Below are positions 33,213-41,933 of a DNA stretch of 53,332 bases, in pieces. Location: the NCBI GenBank assembly GCA_000613065.1, contig CBZS010000135.1, positions 1 to 53,332 of the forward strand, given 5' to 3'. Within the stretch, counting starts at the first letter, position 1. The number at the start of each line of letters is the position of its first letter. The notes below the pieces were generated by a model. That model ran no database searches. It saw only the letters and a program-made list of their open reading frames with translations, and was not told the origin of the DNA. Both the position numbers and the translations under genes were made by a program. Source of the DNA: Richelia intracellularis (GTDB lineage Bacteria > Cyanobacteriota > Cyanobacteriia > Cyanobacteriales > Nostocaceae).

Positions 33213-33812
33213 TTAAAATCAAATTTATAATTCGATATCAGAGATTGACAAAGTAGATTAGTTTTGTTCAATATCAATTAAAGATAAATAGGGTTGTAGA
33301 TTATTTCATTCTATTTGTAGGTTTTAACAAGAGCGATGGTTTTTGCCTGATAATGCTCTATTGATTGACTATTAAGCCTTATCGATATTTAGCTATGGGA
33401 GTTTTTGTATCTTTTTTGATGACAATTATTGAAGTTAAGAGACTCATCTAGTATTAAAAATAATGGGCTTTAAAATGTTAATCTCACTATTTAAATTATG
33501 GTAAAGCTTAACTGTGGCGTTGAACTCTAAATAAACATTTCAATGGCGTCAAGAAGCAATTCAACTTTCATTGTATCTTATTAATTGTCAGGGAAAGTTC
33601 AAATAATTAAGATTATATTAATTATTTGAATGTAGGGTTAATAATTTTGACCAATAATTAGATAATATCTTTACGAAAATTTCCAAATTTGTCGATTTAA
33701 ATTAAAATTCATCGTAAAGTTTGGAGCAAAAAATATTGATTTTATCTCCAATTACCAGTACAAATAGGGAAATATAAACGCACTATTGATAAAAGCTTAA
33801 AAGTACATAAAG

Positions 33813-33940
33813 GAGTAGAGAAGCAGGGTAATAGGCGCACTCTGTAAGGAGCAAAAGCGTGAAATATAAGCTTTGGGAGCTCCTATCTAAACCTCCGTAA
33901 GGGTACTCCCGGTGCACCAAGATAGTTGGCAGTGAGATTT
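33813..33940 (+). ncRNA. Candidate structured RNA of unknown class
   Basis: A locally G/C-richer block inside AT-rich sequence. A stem-loop forms at 33847-33884: AGGAGC pairs with GCTCCT, and inner AAAGC with GCTTT. A second possible stem pairs CTATCT (33883-33888) with AGATAG (33920-33925), enclosing ACC/GGT. It has no coding potential and matches no RNA class I can name (not tRNA, RNase P, tmRNA or cobalamin riboswitch by motif). The strand is a guess. Confidence 0.25.
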
Positions 33941-34128
33941 GTAACTAAGTTAACATTCTACTTCTTTTCTGAATACATATGCACTTAGGTGATAATGGCT
34001 TTATCAATAAATAATATCCTCGCAACTTAGATGACTTTGCTTTTGAAAAGCTAGACTACCTTCTCTACTAATAATCGTTAAGTCCCCAGACAAGGTAAAA
34101 TTTTGTGAAGCATTGAGACACAATTGTT

Positions 34129-34584
34129 ATGGCAGTCAAAGTTGGAGAAAAGGCTCCTGATTTTACCCTTCAGGATCAAAATGGGAGACAAGTCAGCCTT
34201 AAAGATTTTTTTGGTAAGGCTATTGTCCTCTACTTTTATCCTAAGGATGATACTCCTGGATGTACCGCAGAGTCATGTGCTTTTCGGGATCAATATCAAG
34301 TTTTTCAGTCCGCTGGAGCAGAAGTTATTGGTGTGAGTGGAGATTCTGCGGATTCTCATCAAAAATTCAGCAGCAAATATGAACTACCATTTACCTTATT
34401 AAGTGACAAGGGTAATAAAGTAAGGCAATCATATGGTGCAACAGCAGCTTTCGGTTTATTCCCTGGACGGGTTACCTATGTGATTGATGCAGAGGGGACA
34501 GTGCGCTATGTCTTTGACTCTATGTTTAATTTTAAGGGTCATGTAGAGGAGACAATCAAGCAAATTCAATCTCTGTCAAGCTAG
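34129..34584 (+). CDS. bcp: Thioredoxin-dependent peroxiredoxin (PrxQ/Bcp)
   Basis: Protein of 151 aa from the atypical 2-Cys peroxiredoxin Q family that reduces H2O2 and alkyl hydroperoxides with thioredoxin. The motif DTPGCTAESC holds the peroxidatic Cys45 and the resolving Cys50 five residues later; the active-site Thr and a conserved Arg (about 125) are present. No signal peptide, so cytosolic. Length is typical. A 13-bp hairpin follows its stop at 34660-34693. Confidence 0.94.
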   Translation: MAVKVGEKAPDFTLQDQNGRQVSLKDFFGKAIVLYFYPKDDTPGCTAESCAFRDQYQVFQSAGAEVIGVSGDSADSHQKFSSKYELPFTLLSDKGNKVRQSYGATAAFGLFPGRVTYVIDAEGTVRYVFDSMFNFKGHVEETIKQIQSLSS

Positions 34585-34659
34585 AATACCGACTTAACCG
34601 ATAAATAAGGCTCGTTTTCTCACAAGGTTTCAGTAACAAGTAGAAAATATAGAGACAAG

Positions 34660-34693
34660 AATGTAGAGATGTGAAGTTTTACATCTCTACATT
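34660..34693. terminator. Hairpin downstream of bcp
   Basis: The arms AATGTAGAGATGT (34660-34672) and ACATCTCTACATT (34681-34693) are exact complements with an 8-nt loop, 75 bp after the bcp stop. It could end both bcp and the opposing hpf transcript. No T-run. Confidence 0.55.
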
Positions 34694-34787
34694 AATCATA
34701 GCCAAATAGGGGAAGCGGGAAGTGAGAATCAAGCTTTATATAACTTGAGTTTATTTATGAGATGGTGATGCTTCGGAAGCAGAAACA

Positions 34788-34878
34788 GGCGTTGCTGAAT
34801 CAGGGGATGATTTCACTAAATTTGAAACCATTGAGAAATGGTTTCAAACGCTAATTCATCCCGCACTTATGCAACCCC
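34788..34878 (+). mobile_element. MITE copy 5 (91 bp, 8-bp TSD) in the 3' end of hpf
   Basis: Starts GGCGTTGCTGAATCAGGGG and ends CACTTATGCAACCCC. Flanked by CAGAAACA at 34780-34787 and 34879-34886. The centre is a perfect hairpin TTTGAAACCATT-GAGA-AATGGTTTCAAA. It supplies the last five codons and stop of the HPF gene. Confidence 0.95.
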
Positions 34879-35503
34879 CAGAAACATAATCATGTATGGC
34901 TTTACGATTCTTATGGTTGCCATTGGTTTTATTAGGGTTGCGTGGCTGAATTACACCATAACCACCGTGGTTACGTTGATAGATGACGTTAATTTCTCCA
35001 GTTTTGCTATTGTGAAACATATAAAAATCATGTCCCACCATTTGCAGTTGTTCTAAAGCCTCACCAATAGTCATCGGTGGCATGGCAAAATATTTAGTAC
35101 GAACCACTTCATTGGGAAGTTCTGGAGTGCGAACGCCAATTAAATCTTCGACAATATTTTCTGTAGCAACAACCTCATTAGTTGGTTGAGCTTGGGTTTT
35201 CTTGTTTTGACGGCGTTCTTTATACTTACGTAGTTGACGAGCAATTTTATCTGCCACTAAATCTATACTGGCATAGAGATTTTCGCTACTTTCTTCAGCA
35301 CGAATAACACTTCCATTTGTAAAGATTGTCACTTCTGCTGACTGTTTTGTTGTGATCCTAGGATTCTTAGCCACACTAAGATGCACATCCACTTCATTAG
35401 TGATGTTTTGGAAATGATTCACCGCTTTTTCTATTTTTTGATGCACATATTCTCTAATTGCATCGGTGATTTCAATATTTTTTCCGTGGATGACAAGCTT
35501 CAT
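34856..35503 (-). CDS. hpf: Long-form ribosome hibernation promoting factor (HPF/LrtA) with MITE-derived C-terminus
   Basis: Protein of 215 aa. The N-terminal RaiA-type ribosome-binding domain ([20 protein letters not shown] to about residue 100, with [19 protein letters not shown]) and the C-terminal dimerisation domain (about 130-190; [33 protein letters not shown]) are intact. In cyanobacteria this is LrtA, which forms inactive 100S ribosome dimers in the dark or under stress. The last residues GGCISAG and the stop come from MITE copy 5. Removing the element and one duplication restores ...HDYVSASEASPSHK and a native stop. Since both domains precede the insertion, activity is probably retained. 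Confidence 0.93.
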   Translation of the reverse strand: MKLVIHGKNIEITDAIREYVHQKIEKAVNHFQNITNEVDVHLSVAKNPRITTKQSAEVTIFTNGSVIRAEESSENLYASIDLVADKIARQLRKYKERRQNKKTQAQPTNEVVATENIVEDLIGVRTPELPNEVVRTKYFAMPPMTIGEALEQLQMVGHDFYMFHNSKTGEINVIYQRNHGGYGVIQPRNPNKTNGNHKNRKAIHDYVSGGCISAG

Positions 35504-36028
35504 CTAAACTCTCCCACTTAAATATTTGATGTATCTTGGGTTTGTCTGAAAAGGACTGCGGTAATTTCATTACTGCGGTCATAATTGGTTAGATGAGAAA
35601 CCTCTGAGAAATTTATGCTGATGAATATCTACTCAGATGACTCAAATTGAATAGAGACGAGGAACAAGTTACTGCCAGAAATAGGTATCTAATATCATGG
35701 TTCAATCACCTCTTAGTGCTTATGTAGTAGTGCCCTACTAAAAATAGGATTATATAAAGAATGTAAGCTATGCGGACACTTTATCTTTCCTGGGTACCAA
35801 CTATTGATTTGTTTGCCTTTAGTTGACTTCATGCTTCTTGCAGATAATTCCTCCCAAAACCACTGGGCTTATATATTCAAATTAGCATCTTGTATTTTGC
35901 AAAACTAAAACCCTTTACGTTCCTTTAAAATCCTTTGCATTGCTTGAAGTTTTCCCTACCCTTAGGATTCGTGGCTGTTACCTCTATCTGAGCCCTAAGA
36001 TAATTTAATTATTTTTTAAGTATTTTGT
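35504..36028. other. Divergent promoter region hpf/lipB
   Basis: 525 bp between divergent hpf and lipB; should contain both promoters and the long LrtA leader. No gene, repeat or clear motif recognised. Confidence 0.4.
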
Positions 36029-36682
36029 ATGTTTCCATTCCCAAGAAAATGTTTTCTATATAACCGAGGACTAGTACCATACTTAGAAGCTCATGAATGG
36101 CAGCGATCGCTATTAGGCGATCGAGTAAAAAACCCTGAGTTAGAGGATGTGTTGATATTATTAGAGCATCCGGCTGTTTATACTTTAGGGAAGGGGGCAA
36201 GGAATGATTTTCTCAAGTTCGATCCTCAAGGCAAAGAATACGAAGTGCATCGGGTAGAGCGTGGCGGAGAAGTCACTTACCATTGTCCTGGACAATTGGT
36301 AGGGTATCCTATACTAAACTTGCAATATCATCAGAAAGATTTGCACTGGTACTTACGACAGTTAGAAGAAGTGTTAATTCGAGTACTGGCAATTTATGGA
36401 CTTACGGGAGAACGCTTACCTGGGTTTACTGGTGTTTGGTTGGAAGGATATAAGGTTGCAGCTATTGGTATTAAAGTTAGTCGTTGGATTACTATGCATG
36501 GTTTTGCCATCAATATTTGTGCCAATATGAGTGGCTTTGGGCGGATTGTACCCTGTGGCATCGAGGATAAGCCTGTAGGTAGTTTAGAAATGTGGATTTC
36601 GGGGATTACAGTAGAACAGATTCGCCCTTTAATTGCTAATTCTTTTGCAGAAGTCTTTAATTTAGAATTTGTCACTTGTTAA
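36029..36682 (+). CDS. lipB: Octanoyl-[ACP]:protein N-octanoyltransferase LipB
   Basis: Protein of 217 aa that transfers octanoate from acyl carrier protein to lipoyl domains, the first step of protein lipoylation. Signature [12 protein letters not shown] with R78, G79, G80 and H85; the catalytic Lys149 in AAIGIK and Cys176 in VPCGI form the conserved pair. Cytosolic and full length. The start [14 protein letters not shown] is likely native, since YNRGLVPY aligns with family N-termini. Single-gene unit. Confidence 0.93.
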   Translation: MFPFPRKCFLYNRGLVPYLEAHEWQRSLLGDRVKNPELEDVLILLEHPAVYTLGKGARNDFLKFDPQGKEYEVHRVERGGEVTYHCPGQLVGYPILNLQYHQKDLHWYLRQLEEVLIRVLAIYGLTGERLPGFTGVWLEGYKVAAIGIKVSRWITMHGFAINICANMSGFGRIVPCGIEDKPVGSLEMWISGITVEQIRPLIANSFAEVFNLEFVTC

Positions 36683-37409
36683 TTGGCAGTTGGTGGTTGA
36701 TTTACCCACGTCACCCTCTCCCTCTACTCCTTTCCTAAAGCACCCGGTGGTGATGACTTACCAGCTAATCCAATTAAAGCGAGTAGCGCGATCGCATAAA
36801 GTAGCATAATTAAAAATTGGTAGGGGATACTGGCTCCTAATGCTTGCATTCTCAACTGCAAAGCATCTGTGCCTCCAAATAGTAAACTAGCTAAGGTACT
36901 AGCAACAGGATGCCATCTACCAAAAATTAAAGCTGCGCTCGCAATAAATCCTTTACCTGCACTCATCCCCTCAGAAAATATTTTACCTGGACTAAGCTCA
37001 AGTACGCTCCTCCCAAGCTGGCAAGGCAGACACTCATTACAACTGCTAAGTAACGCACCTTTATCACCGAAATACCTGAATATGTAGCCGCTTGGGGATA
37101 TTCTCCCACTGTTCGCAAGGTTAAACTGGGGTGAGTATAAAACAAAAAATAAGTGGTGGCGATGACAATAATTATTAGTAAATATACGAAAATATCCTGT
37201 TGAAATATTACTTTCCCAATTATGGGTATATCCGCAAGATAGGGGATATTCAAGGGTGGAATGGCAGGTAATCTCTGGGTACGACCTCCGGCAAAGATAA
37301 TTCAGGGAGAGAAAGAAGTCAAACCCACAGGAACCAAATTAATAGCCAAGCCAGATACCAACTAGTTTAGACCCAAACCCACACATAAAAAACCATGGAG
37401 TAAACCTAC

Positions 37410-37440
37410 TATACCCCCCACAATTCTTGTGGGGGGTATA
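37410..37440. repeat. Perfect 14-bp inverted repeat, 3-nt loop, in the ABC permease pseudogene
   Basis: TATACCCCCCACAA (37410-37423) and TTGTGGGGGGTATA (37427-37440). On the minus strand one arm keeps the codons for IVGGI and the other replaces ancestral codons upstream of it. Confidence 0.9.
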
Positions 37441-37452
37441 GCCAACCAGGGA

Positions 37453-37482
37453 TTACCAGTGCCGCGATCGCGGCACTGGTAA
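37453..37482. repeat. Perfect 30-bp palindrome without loop, centred on HIP1
   Basis: Both halves from TTACCAGTGCCGCGA outward are exact complements; the centre is GCGATCGC. On the minus strand it encodes TSAAIAALV of the broken permease. The frameshift of that gene lies at or just beyond its lower-coordinate edge. Confidence 0.9.
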
Positions 37483-37664
37483 AAGCTCCTGTGAGTAACA
37501 TTCCTTCTAAGGCAATATTTAATACCCCAGAACGTTCTGAGTACATCCCTCCCAAAACTGCCAATGCCAGTGGTACAGTTAGGCGTATAGTTGCAACTAA
37601 GTAATCGGTGAAAAAGTCGAGGGTGTAAATTGCGGTCATCGGCCTATATTTCAGTAGTTTATCC

Positions 37665-38954
37665 TTAAGGATACAACCCGCGATCGCTCAATGCCTGGGC
37701 TACCCTACCTACACCCAAAGTATAAGCTGCTAACCGCAAAGATATCCTCCGTTCCTGGGACTCATTAATTACCTGACGATATGCATTTACCATCAACTGT
37801 TCCATCTCCTGGTTCACCCTCTCCTCATCCCAAAATAGGTAAGATAAACCCTGTACCCATTCCAAATAACTCACCACAACTCCGCCAGCATTAGTTAAAA
37901 TGTCGGGTAATACGGTTACACCACGGGCTTCTAATACCTCACTAGCATTGAGAGTAACAGGTCCATTGGCAGCTTCAGCAATGATATTTGCCTGGATTTG
38001 ATGCACATTGTCTTCATTTATCTGATTTTCCAGGGCTGCGGGAACCAACACGTCACAAGGTAAAGTTAGTAACTCTGCATTACTGATGGGTTTTGCTTCA
38101 GGGAAACCAACCACACTTCTACCGTTAATATCTGCATAAGCTTTCAAGGCAGGTATATCTAAACCATTATCAGCAAAAACACCACCTGCACCTGTAGAAA
38201 TGGCAACAATTTTTGCTCCAGCAGCGTGCATCAATAAAGCTGCTGCACCACCCACGTTACCAAAACCTTGGATAGCAATACGCGTCCCATTAAAAGATTT
38301 ACCCCAATCTGCCAAAGCTTCCCGGATAATAATCATTGTCCCCATTCCCGTTGCCATTTCCCGCCCTAAAGAACCACCAATTGATAATGGTTTACCCGTA
38401 ACAACTCCCGGTACAGCATGACCTTCATAAATAGAATAAGTATCCATCATCCATGCCATTTCCCTAGCAGAAGTACCCATATCAGGTGCGGGTATATCAA
38501 CGCAAGGACCAATATCTTTAATTAATTCACTGGTATAACGGCGAGTAATTCTTTCTAATTCTCCTACGGAGTAGAGCTTAGGATTGATGGCAATACCACC
38601 CTTAGCACCCCCGTAGGGAATCCCCATTAACGCACATTTCCAAGTCATGAGCATTGCTAATGCAGATACTTCCCTTAGAGTTACCGCCGGATGGTGACGA
38701 ACCCCTCCTTTATAGGGTCCTAAAATATCACTATGTTGTACCCGATGCCCTGCTAATACTTGCACTTCTCCATTATCCCGCTTTATGGGGACAGAAACCG
38801 TGATTACCTTGGTGGGGTTGCTGAGAATTTGGATAATACCTGCATTTAACTTTAATTCTCTTGCGGCTTGGTCCAAATAGCTGCAAGCTTGATCCAATGG
38901 GCAAATATGCGCTGGAGAAGGGGCTTCTAAAGGTAGTAAGGGTCTGAAAACCAT
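37665..38954 (-). CDS. gdhA: Glu/Leu/Phe/Val dehydrogenase family protein, probable glutamate dehydrogenase
   Basis: Protein of 429 aa catalysing reversible NAD(P)-dependent oxidative deamination of glutamate in the cytosol. [10 protein letters not shown] (80-89) binds substrate; PYGGAKGG (113-120) carries catalytic Lys118; PAPDMGT (155-161) holds the catalytic Asp. The dinucleotide fold shows GFGNVG at 230-235, and EAANGPVT lies in the second domain. The domain arrangement fits the 420-residue hexameric class. The nearby 37626-37664 gap is short, but the broken permease downstream is a separate function. Leu or Phe dehydrogenase activity is possible, but length and motifs favour GDH. Confidence 0.88.
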   Translation of the reverse strand: MVFRPLLPLEAPSPAHICPLDQACSYLDQAARELKLNAGIIQILSNPTKVITVSVPIKRDNGEVQVLAGHRVQHSDILGPYKGGVRHHPAVTLREVSALAMLMTWKCALMGIPYGGAKGGIAINPKLYSVGELERITRRYTSELIKDIGPCVDIPAPDMGTSAREMAWMMDTYSIYEGHAVPGVVTGKPLSIGGSLGREMATGMGTMIIIREALADWGKSFNGTRIAIQGFGNVGGAAALLMHAAGAKIVAISTGAGGVFADNGLDIPALKAYADINGRSVVGFPEAKPISNAELLTLPCDVLVPAALENQINEDNVHQIQANIIAEAANGPVTLNASEVLEARGVTVLPDILTNAGGVVVSYLEWVQGLSYLFWDEERVNQEMEQLMVNAYRQVINESQERRISLRLAAYTLGVGRVAQALSDRGLYP

Positions 38955-39430
38955 GGCAATTTTTCCTCCAAAGCTATGGTCTTACGAAGCGAACTTATAT
39001 CCTTAGGCTAGCGTTATTTTCTGAAGAAAATGGCAGTTATGTAAATTTAGTCACATTTTTTATTGGAATTCTAAAGATGCCAAATCAAAGTTCAGATCCT
39101 CGTTGATTTAGCCAAGCTTCTACATCATCAATGCCAGAAAAGTCTAACAATGCTGTTCTATGGATAATTCTTGAAATGGTTCGATGTAATTATCTACCAA
39201 TCTCACCAATACGTCGATCGAGTACATGTATAATTAGACACTTGGGTATTAACTGTACGGATCGCTCTTTCACTTTGATAAAGTGGTTCTAATCGCATAA
39301 TTCAATCCTTTCCATATTCATCTAAAATTATTAGTTAATTCTTAAATTTTTTCGTAGAGTGTAAACCAGTTCTAGTGTTGCGTGCTGGTATCGGTATAAT
39401 TTTTGATATAGTACACAACTTTTTGACAAA
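38955..39430. other. Gap between gdhA and the small secreted protein
   Basis: Apart from the Rpn/DUF4351 remnant at 39085-39310, it holds only the upstream regions of two divergent genes. No other repeat was seen. Confidence 0.45.
39085..39310 (-). pseudogene. Rpn/DUF4351 family C-terminal remnant
   Basis: Minus-strand fragments in three frames: SVQLI... CLIIHVLDRRIGEI, VDNYIEPFQELSIEQ and ALLDFSGIDDVEAWLNQRG, ending with TGA at 39085-39087. Together they reproduce the C-terminal half of an Rpn/DUF4351 protein, the same family as the remnant at 5527-7920. No nuclease domain remains. Confidence 0.7.
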
Positions 39431-39820
39431 ATGAAATTTATAACAAGCTTGGTGACATTTACTTTTTTGTCTCTAATTAGTGTTACCTTACCCGTTCGTT
39501 CCAAAACAACGAATAGCTGTATTGAAGGAGCAAAGAAAACCAGCGATCCTCTACCTCAAATTATCGCTTTAGGTAGAGCTAAAAATGTCGCTCGTCAAGC
39601 AGCACAAGTGGTGAACAGTGGTATAGAAAAATACCGTCCTGAAGATGTAATGCATGGTCAAGTTACAAAAGCACCTTGTACAGATAATGGTGATGGGACT
39701 TGGACTTTCAATTTTCAGGGTATGGTTCCTGGGGGAAGTGTACCAATTAGAAATACGACAGTCACTATTGATAGCAAGACCTTTGATGTGAAAATCGATC
39801 GCAATACCGTCTTAAAATAG
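39431..39820 (+). CDS. Small secreted or periplasmic protein of unknown function
   Basis: Protein of 129 aa with a signal peptide (MKFITSLVTFTFLSLISVTLPVRS, about 1-24). The mature part carries two cysteines (C30 and about C82), enough for one disulfide, and a tail DGTWTFNFQGMVPGGSVPI... TIDSKTFDVKIDRNTVLK that looks like beta strands. I do not recognise a family. The sequence is intact, stands alone and is AT-rich like its neighbours. Probably a real gene, given the clean signal peptide and codon pattern. Confidence 0.7.
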   Translation: MKFITSLVTFTFLSLISVTLPVRSKTTNSCIEGAKKTSDPLPQIIALGRAKNVARQAAQVVNSGIEKYRPEDVMHGQVTKAPCTDNGDGTWTFNFQGMVPGGSVPIRNTTVTIDSKTFDVKIDRNTVLK

Positions 39821-39921
39821 GAGTGATGGGTTAAGAGCAGGGGAAATAGAATAACTAACAACATTGGCAACCTCAGTAGATCCCTTAGCTCGAGAACCTA
39901 ATCTAAAATTTAAAATTGATT

Positions 39922-40569
39922 ATGACCATATCCAACCCAGAAGTTTATCAAGGTCAATTTGGCGAGTTTACTATTAATCAAAACGATCGCCAAGAGGTTA
40001 TTATTTATCGTACTGGCTTAATGGTGGCGGCTGTATGCTTCGCCGTTGGTACTTATTTAGCTTTGCAGTACAACAATCCCACAGTGTGGCGAACCCTAAC
40101 TTGGCTCTATGCTGGTTTTAGTATTGCTCTTGGTGTGAGTCTGTGGAATATTCACATCTATATGGTACAGTTGCACCGCGCTCTACAAATATTTTGGGGA
40201 ATTGGTAGTCTCAGTGCGATGATTCTGGCATTTTCTAGTCCCGAACCTTTAGCTCTCACTGTATACAATCAGCCCCTCACTATCTTGGGAATAGGTTTTA
40301 CCTTTGCGGCTTTAACAGGTATCTTTTTCAAAGAAGCTTTTTGTTTCAACCGTATAGAAACTAAGTTTTTAACTCCCATGGTTCCCCTGCTGCTACTCGC
40401 ACATCTGACAGGGAAATTACCCGTATACTGGGAACAATTCTTACTTGGGCTATGGGCAATCTGCTTTATGATTTTTGCTATCCGCAAAGTCACTCAAGCA
40501 ATTCCTCCTGACATTGGTGATAAATCTGTGTTTGAGTACTTAAAAGCACAGCGTTTAGCTAAGTCGTAA
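39922..40569 (+). CDS. DUF2301 domain-containing membrane protein
   Basis: Polytopic membrane protein of about 215 aa with six or seven helices (VAAVCFAVGTYLAL, LTWLYAGFSIALGVSL, IFWGIGSLSAMILAF, LTILGIGFTFAALTGIFF, FLTPMVPLLLLAHL, FLLGLWAICFMIFAI). EAFCFNRIETKFLTP is the conserved loop of the family. The biochemical role is unknown. I start at ATG 39922 (MTISNPEVYQGQ); a TTG two codons earlier is possible. Seven bases before the broken YdcF gene, so once probably co-transcribed. Confidence 0.82.
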   Translation: MTISNPEVYQGQFGEFTINQNDRQEVIIYRTGLMVAAVCFAVGTYLALQYNNPTVWRTLTWLYAGFSIALGVSLWNIHIYMVQLHRALQIFWGIGSLSAMILAFSSPEPLALTVYNQPLTILGIGFTFAALTGIFFKEAFCFNRIETKFLTPMVPLLLLAHLTGKLPVYWEQFLLGLWAICFMIFAIRKVTQAIPPDIGDKSVFEYLKAQRLAKS

Positions 40570-40576
40570 TTTAAGG

Positions 40577-41270
40577 ATGTACATAGCAAGTAACAAGTAT
40601 AAAAAAAGACGCAAGTTTCAATTATTTCAACTTCGGGAAATGTGGATACCCACATGGCAGGGTTGGGTATTAGCGAACGCTATAATTATTTCTTGCATTA
40701 CCTTCGTTATTAGCCCGATTCATCCCTTCCTTACACCTAATGCTGCGATCTCTGCTGATATGTTAGTAGTTGAAGGGTGGATACCCGATTATGGAATCAA
40801 AGCAGCCCTCGAGGAATTTGAAACTGGTTCTTACAAATACTTAGTAACTACAGGTATTCCCGTAGAAAGGGGAGACTATTTAGTTGAGTACAAGAATTTT
40901 GCCGAAATCCCTGCCGCTAGCTTGATAAAAATGGGTTTAGCAGCAGATAAAATTACCGTTATTCCCTCCCCAAAAGTCAAGAAGGACAGAACCTACGCAT
41001 CTGCGATTGCTCGCTGTACGTCAGTGGTTGGAAAAGAATGATATTAAACCCGAAGCCATCAACCTGGTTAGTCAGTTTACCCATGCTCGTCGTAGTTGTT
41101 TCCTGTACAAAAAAGTGATGAATAATACTCTCAGAACAGGTATTATTTCTACACTTGACCAAAATTATGATGCTAATAAATGGTGGGCTTATAGTGTGGG
41201 TGTGCGTTCTGTAATAAACGAAATTGTTGCCTATCCTTATTATGCCTTAATTGTCAATTGGCGAGCTTAA
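40577..41270 (+). pseudogene. YdcF/ElyC/SanA-like (DUF218) membrane protein, frameshifted
   Basis: The first frame 40577-41041 has an N-terminal membrane helix (WVLANAIIISCITFVISPI) and the DUF218 start ADMLVVEGWIPDYGIKAAL, KYLVTTGIPVERGDYL, MGLAADKITVIPSP and KKDRTYASAIA. The frame shifts by one base near 41000-41010 and continues RQWLEKNDIKPEAINLVSQFTHARRS to NEIVAYPYYALIVNWRA (41270). Only one lesion is visible, so inactivation is recent or the frameshift is a sequencing error. DUF218 proteins act in envelope or lipid-carrier metabolism in other bacteria; here the role is unknown. Confidence 0.8.
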
Positions 41271-41280
41271 TCTCAAATAT

Positions 41281-41832
41281 TTACTCTGGTTTTGACCAAG
41301 TATTTGGCTTAAATTGCTTATCTAAAGGAGTTTTGGCAATATGATTGGTGTAATTATGCATTACCTTGATGGTAATACCTACAATCACTTCTAAAACTTG
41401 CTGTTGGCTGTATCCAGCAGCCATAAATGTTTCAATTTCACTATCTTTAACCCAAGCACGCTCCCGCACCATTTGCTGAGTAAAGTGGCGTAGCGCTTCT
41501 AATTTTTCATCTAACATTGGTGTTCCATCTCTGAGCGCTTCAATATTCTCTGGAGACATTCCAACAATTTTGGCTAATCCCGAATGTGCAGCCATACAAG
41601 AATCACAGGTATTTTCATAATTAGCAGTTAAATAAATTACCTGCTGCTCAATGGGAGTAAAACTTGTGGTTTAAAATAAATCCCATAAGTTCATTGCTCC
41701 CTTTAACAATGCAGGAAATTCAGCCAAAATACCTTCTAAATTGCGTATAAAGCTAAAAGTTTCCTTTGCATGAACTAATGATTCTTTCCAATCTTCGGGT
41801 GCTGTTTCTAAGGTATGAATCGTAAATTCCAT
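41281..41832 (-). pseudogene. AhpD-like (carboxymuconolactone decarboxylase family) gene with one nonsense codon
   Basis: 183 codons from ATG 41832 (MEFTIHTLETAPEDWKESLV). TAA at 41671-41673 follows MNLWDLF. Beyond it the same frame continues TTSFTPIEQQVIYL, TANYENTCDSCMAAHSGLAK, with the CxxC-H active-site pattern of AhpD-type peroxidases, to FKPNTWSKPE. The region downstream could start at an internal ATG (41595), but that would lose the first cysteine. Divergent from a TetR-type regulator, with paired operators between them. Confidence 0.82.
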
Positions 41833-41857
41833 TGCTTAAAATCTCTCTAAGTAACAG

Positions 41858-41881
41858 TTAGTAGACAATTCTGTCTACTAA
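41858..41881. promoter_or_regulatory. Probable TetR operator 1
   Basis: The inverted repeat TTAGTAGACA / TGTCTACTAA (10-bp arms, 4-nt spacer) lies between the divergent AhpD-like and TetR genes. It shares the core AGACAA-NN-NTGTCT with the second site. Confidence 0.75.
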
Positions 41882-41905
41882 ACTTGATGCTAGTATATAC
41901 TCATG

Positions 41906-41923
41906 GAGACAACTTTGTCTACT
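41906..41923. promoter_or_regulatory. Probable TetR operator 2
   Basis: The core AGACAACTTTGTCT at 41907-41920, with TAC following as in operator 1, has the same half-site spacing as the first site. Its centre lies 44 bp from that of operator 1 and 11-13 bp ahead of the tetR ATG (41934), which suggests autoregulation. Confidence 0.7.
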
Positions 41924-41933
41924 TAAGTTTGTA

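Larger units (their letters stand above)
32957..34128. other. Long non-coding region between cbiM and bcp
   Basis: An AT-rich 1172 bp with no credible gene on either strand. It holds the perfect 22-bp hairpin at 33166-33212 and a more G/C-rich structured stretch at about 33813-33940. Promoters for both divergent transcripts should lie here. Confidence 0.55.
36724..37639 (-). pseudogene. ABC transporter permease (BMP-type nucleoside/simple sugar family), broken
   Basis: Reads from 37639 [40 protein letters not shown], a frameshift near 37455, then LLHGFLCVGLGLN, TAG near 37368, SGLAINLVPVGLTSF, TGA near 37303, IIFAGGRTQRLPAIP, LNIPYLADIPIIGKVIFQQ, SLTLRTVGEYPQAA, SVCLASLGGAYLSL, and after another frameshift near 36962 GMSAGKGFIASAALIFGRWHP and YQFLIMLLYAIALLALIGL. 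This is the second permease of a BMP/YufQ-type nucleoside importer. The partner permease, ATPase and lipoprotein are absent from the window. Dead: two stops and two frameshifts, with two palindromes at the first lesion. Confidence 0.85.

Noticed and set aside
33813-33940. Cobalamin riboswitch or 6S RNA near cbiM
   Set aside because: The conserved B12-box motifs were not found on either strand, and I cannot confirm a 6S fold. Kept only as a low-confidence structured candidate.
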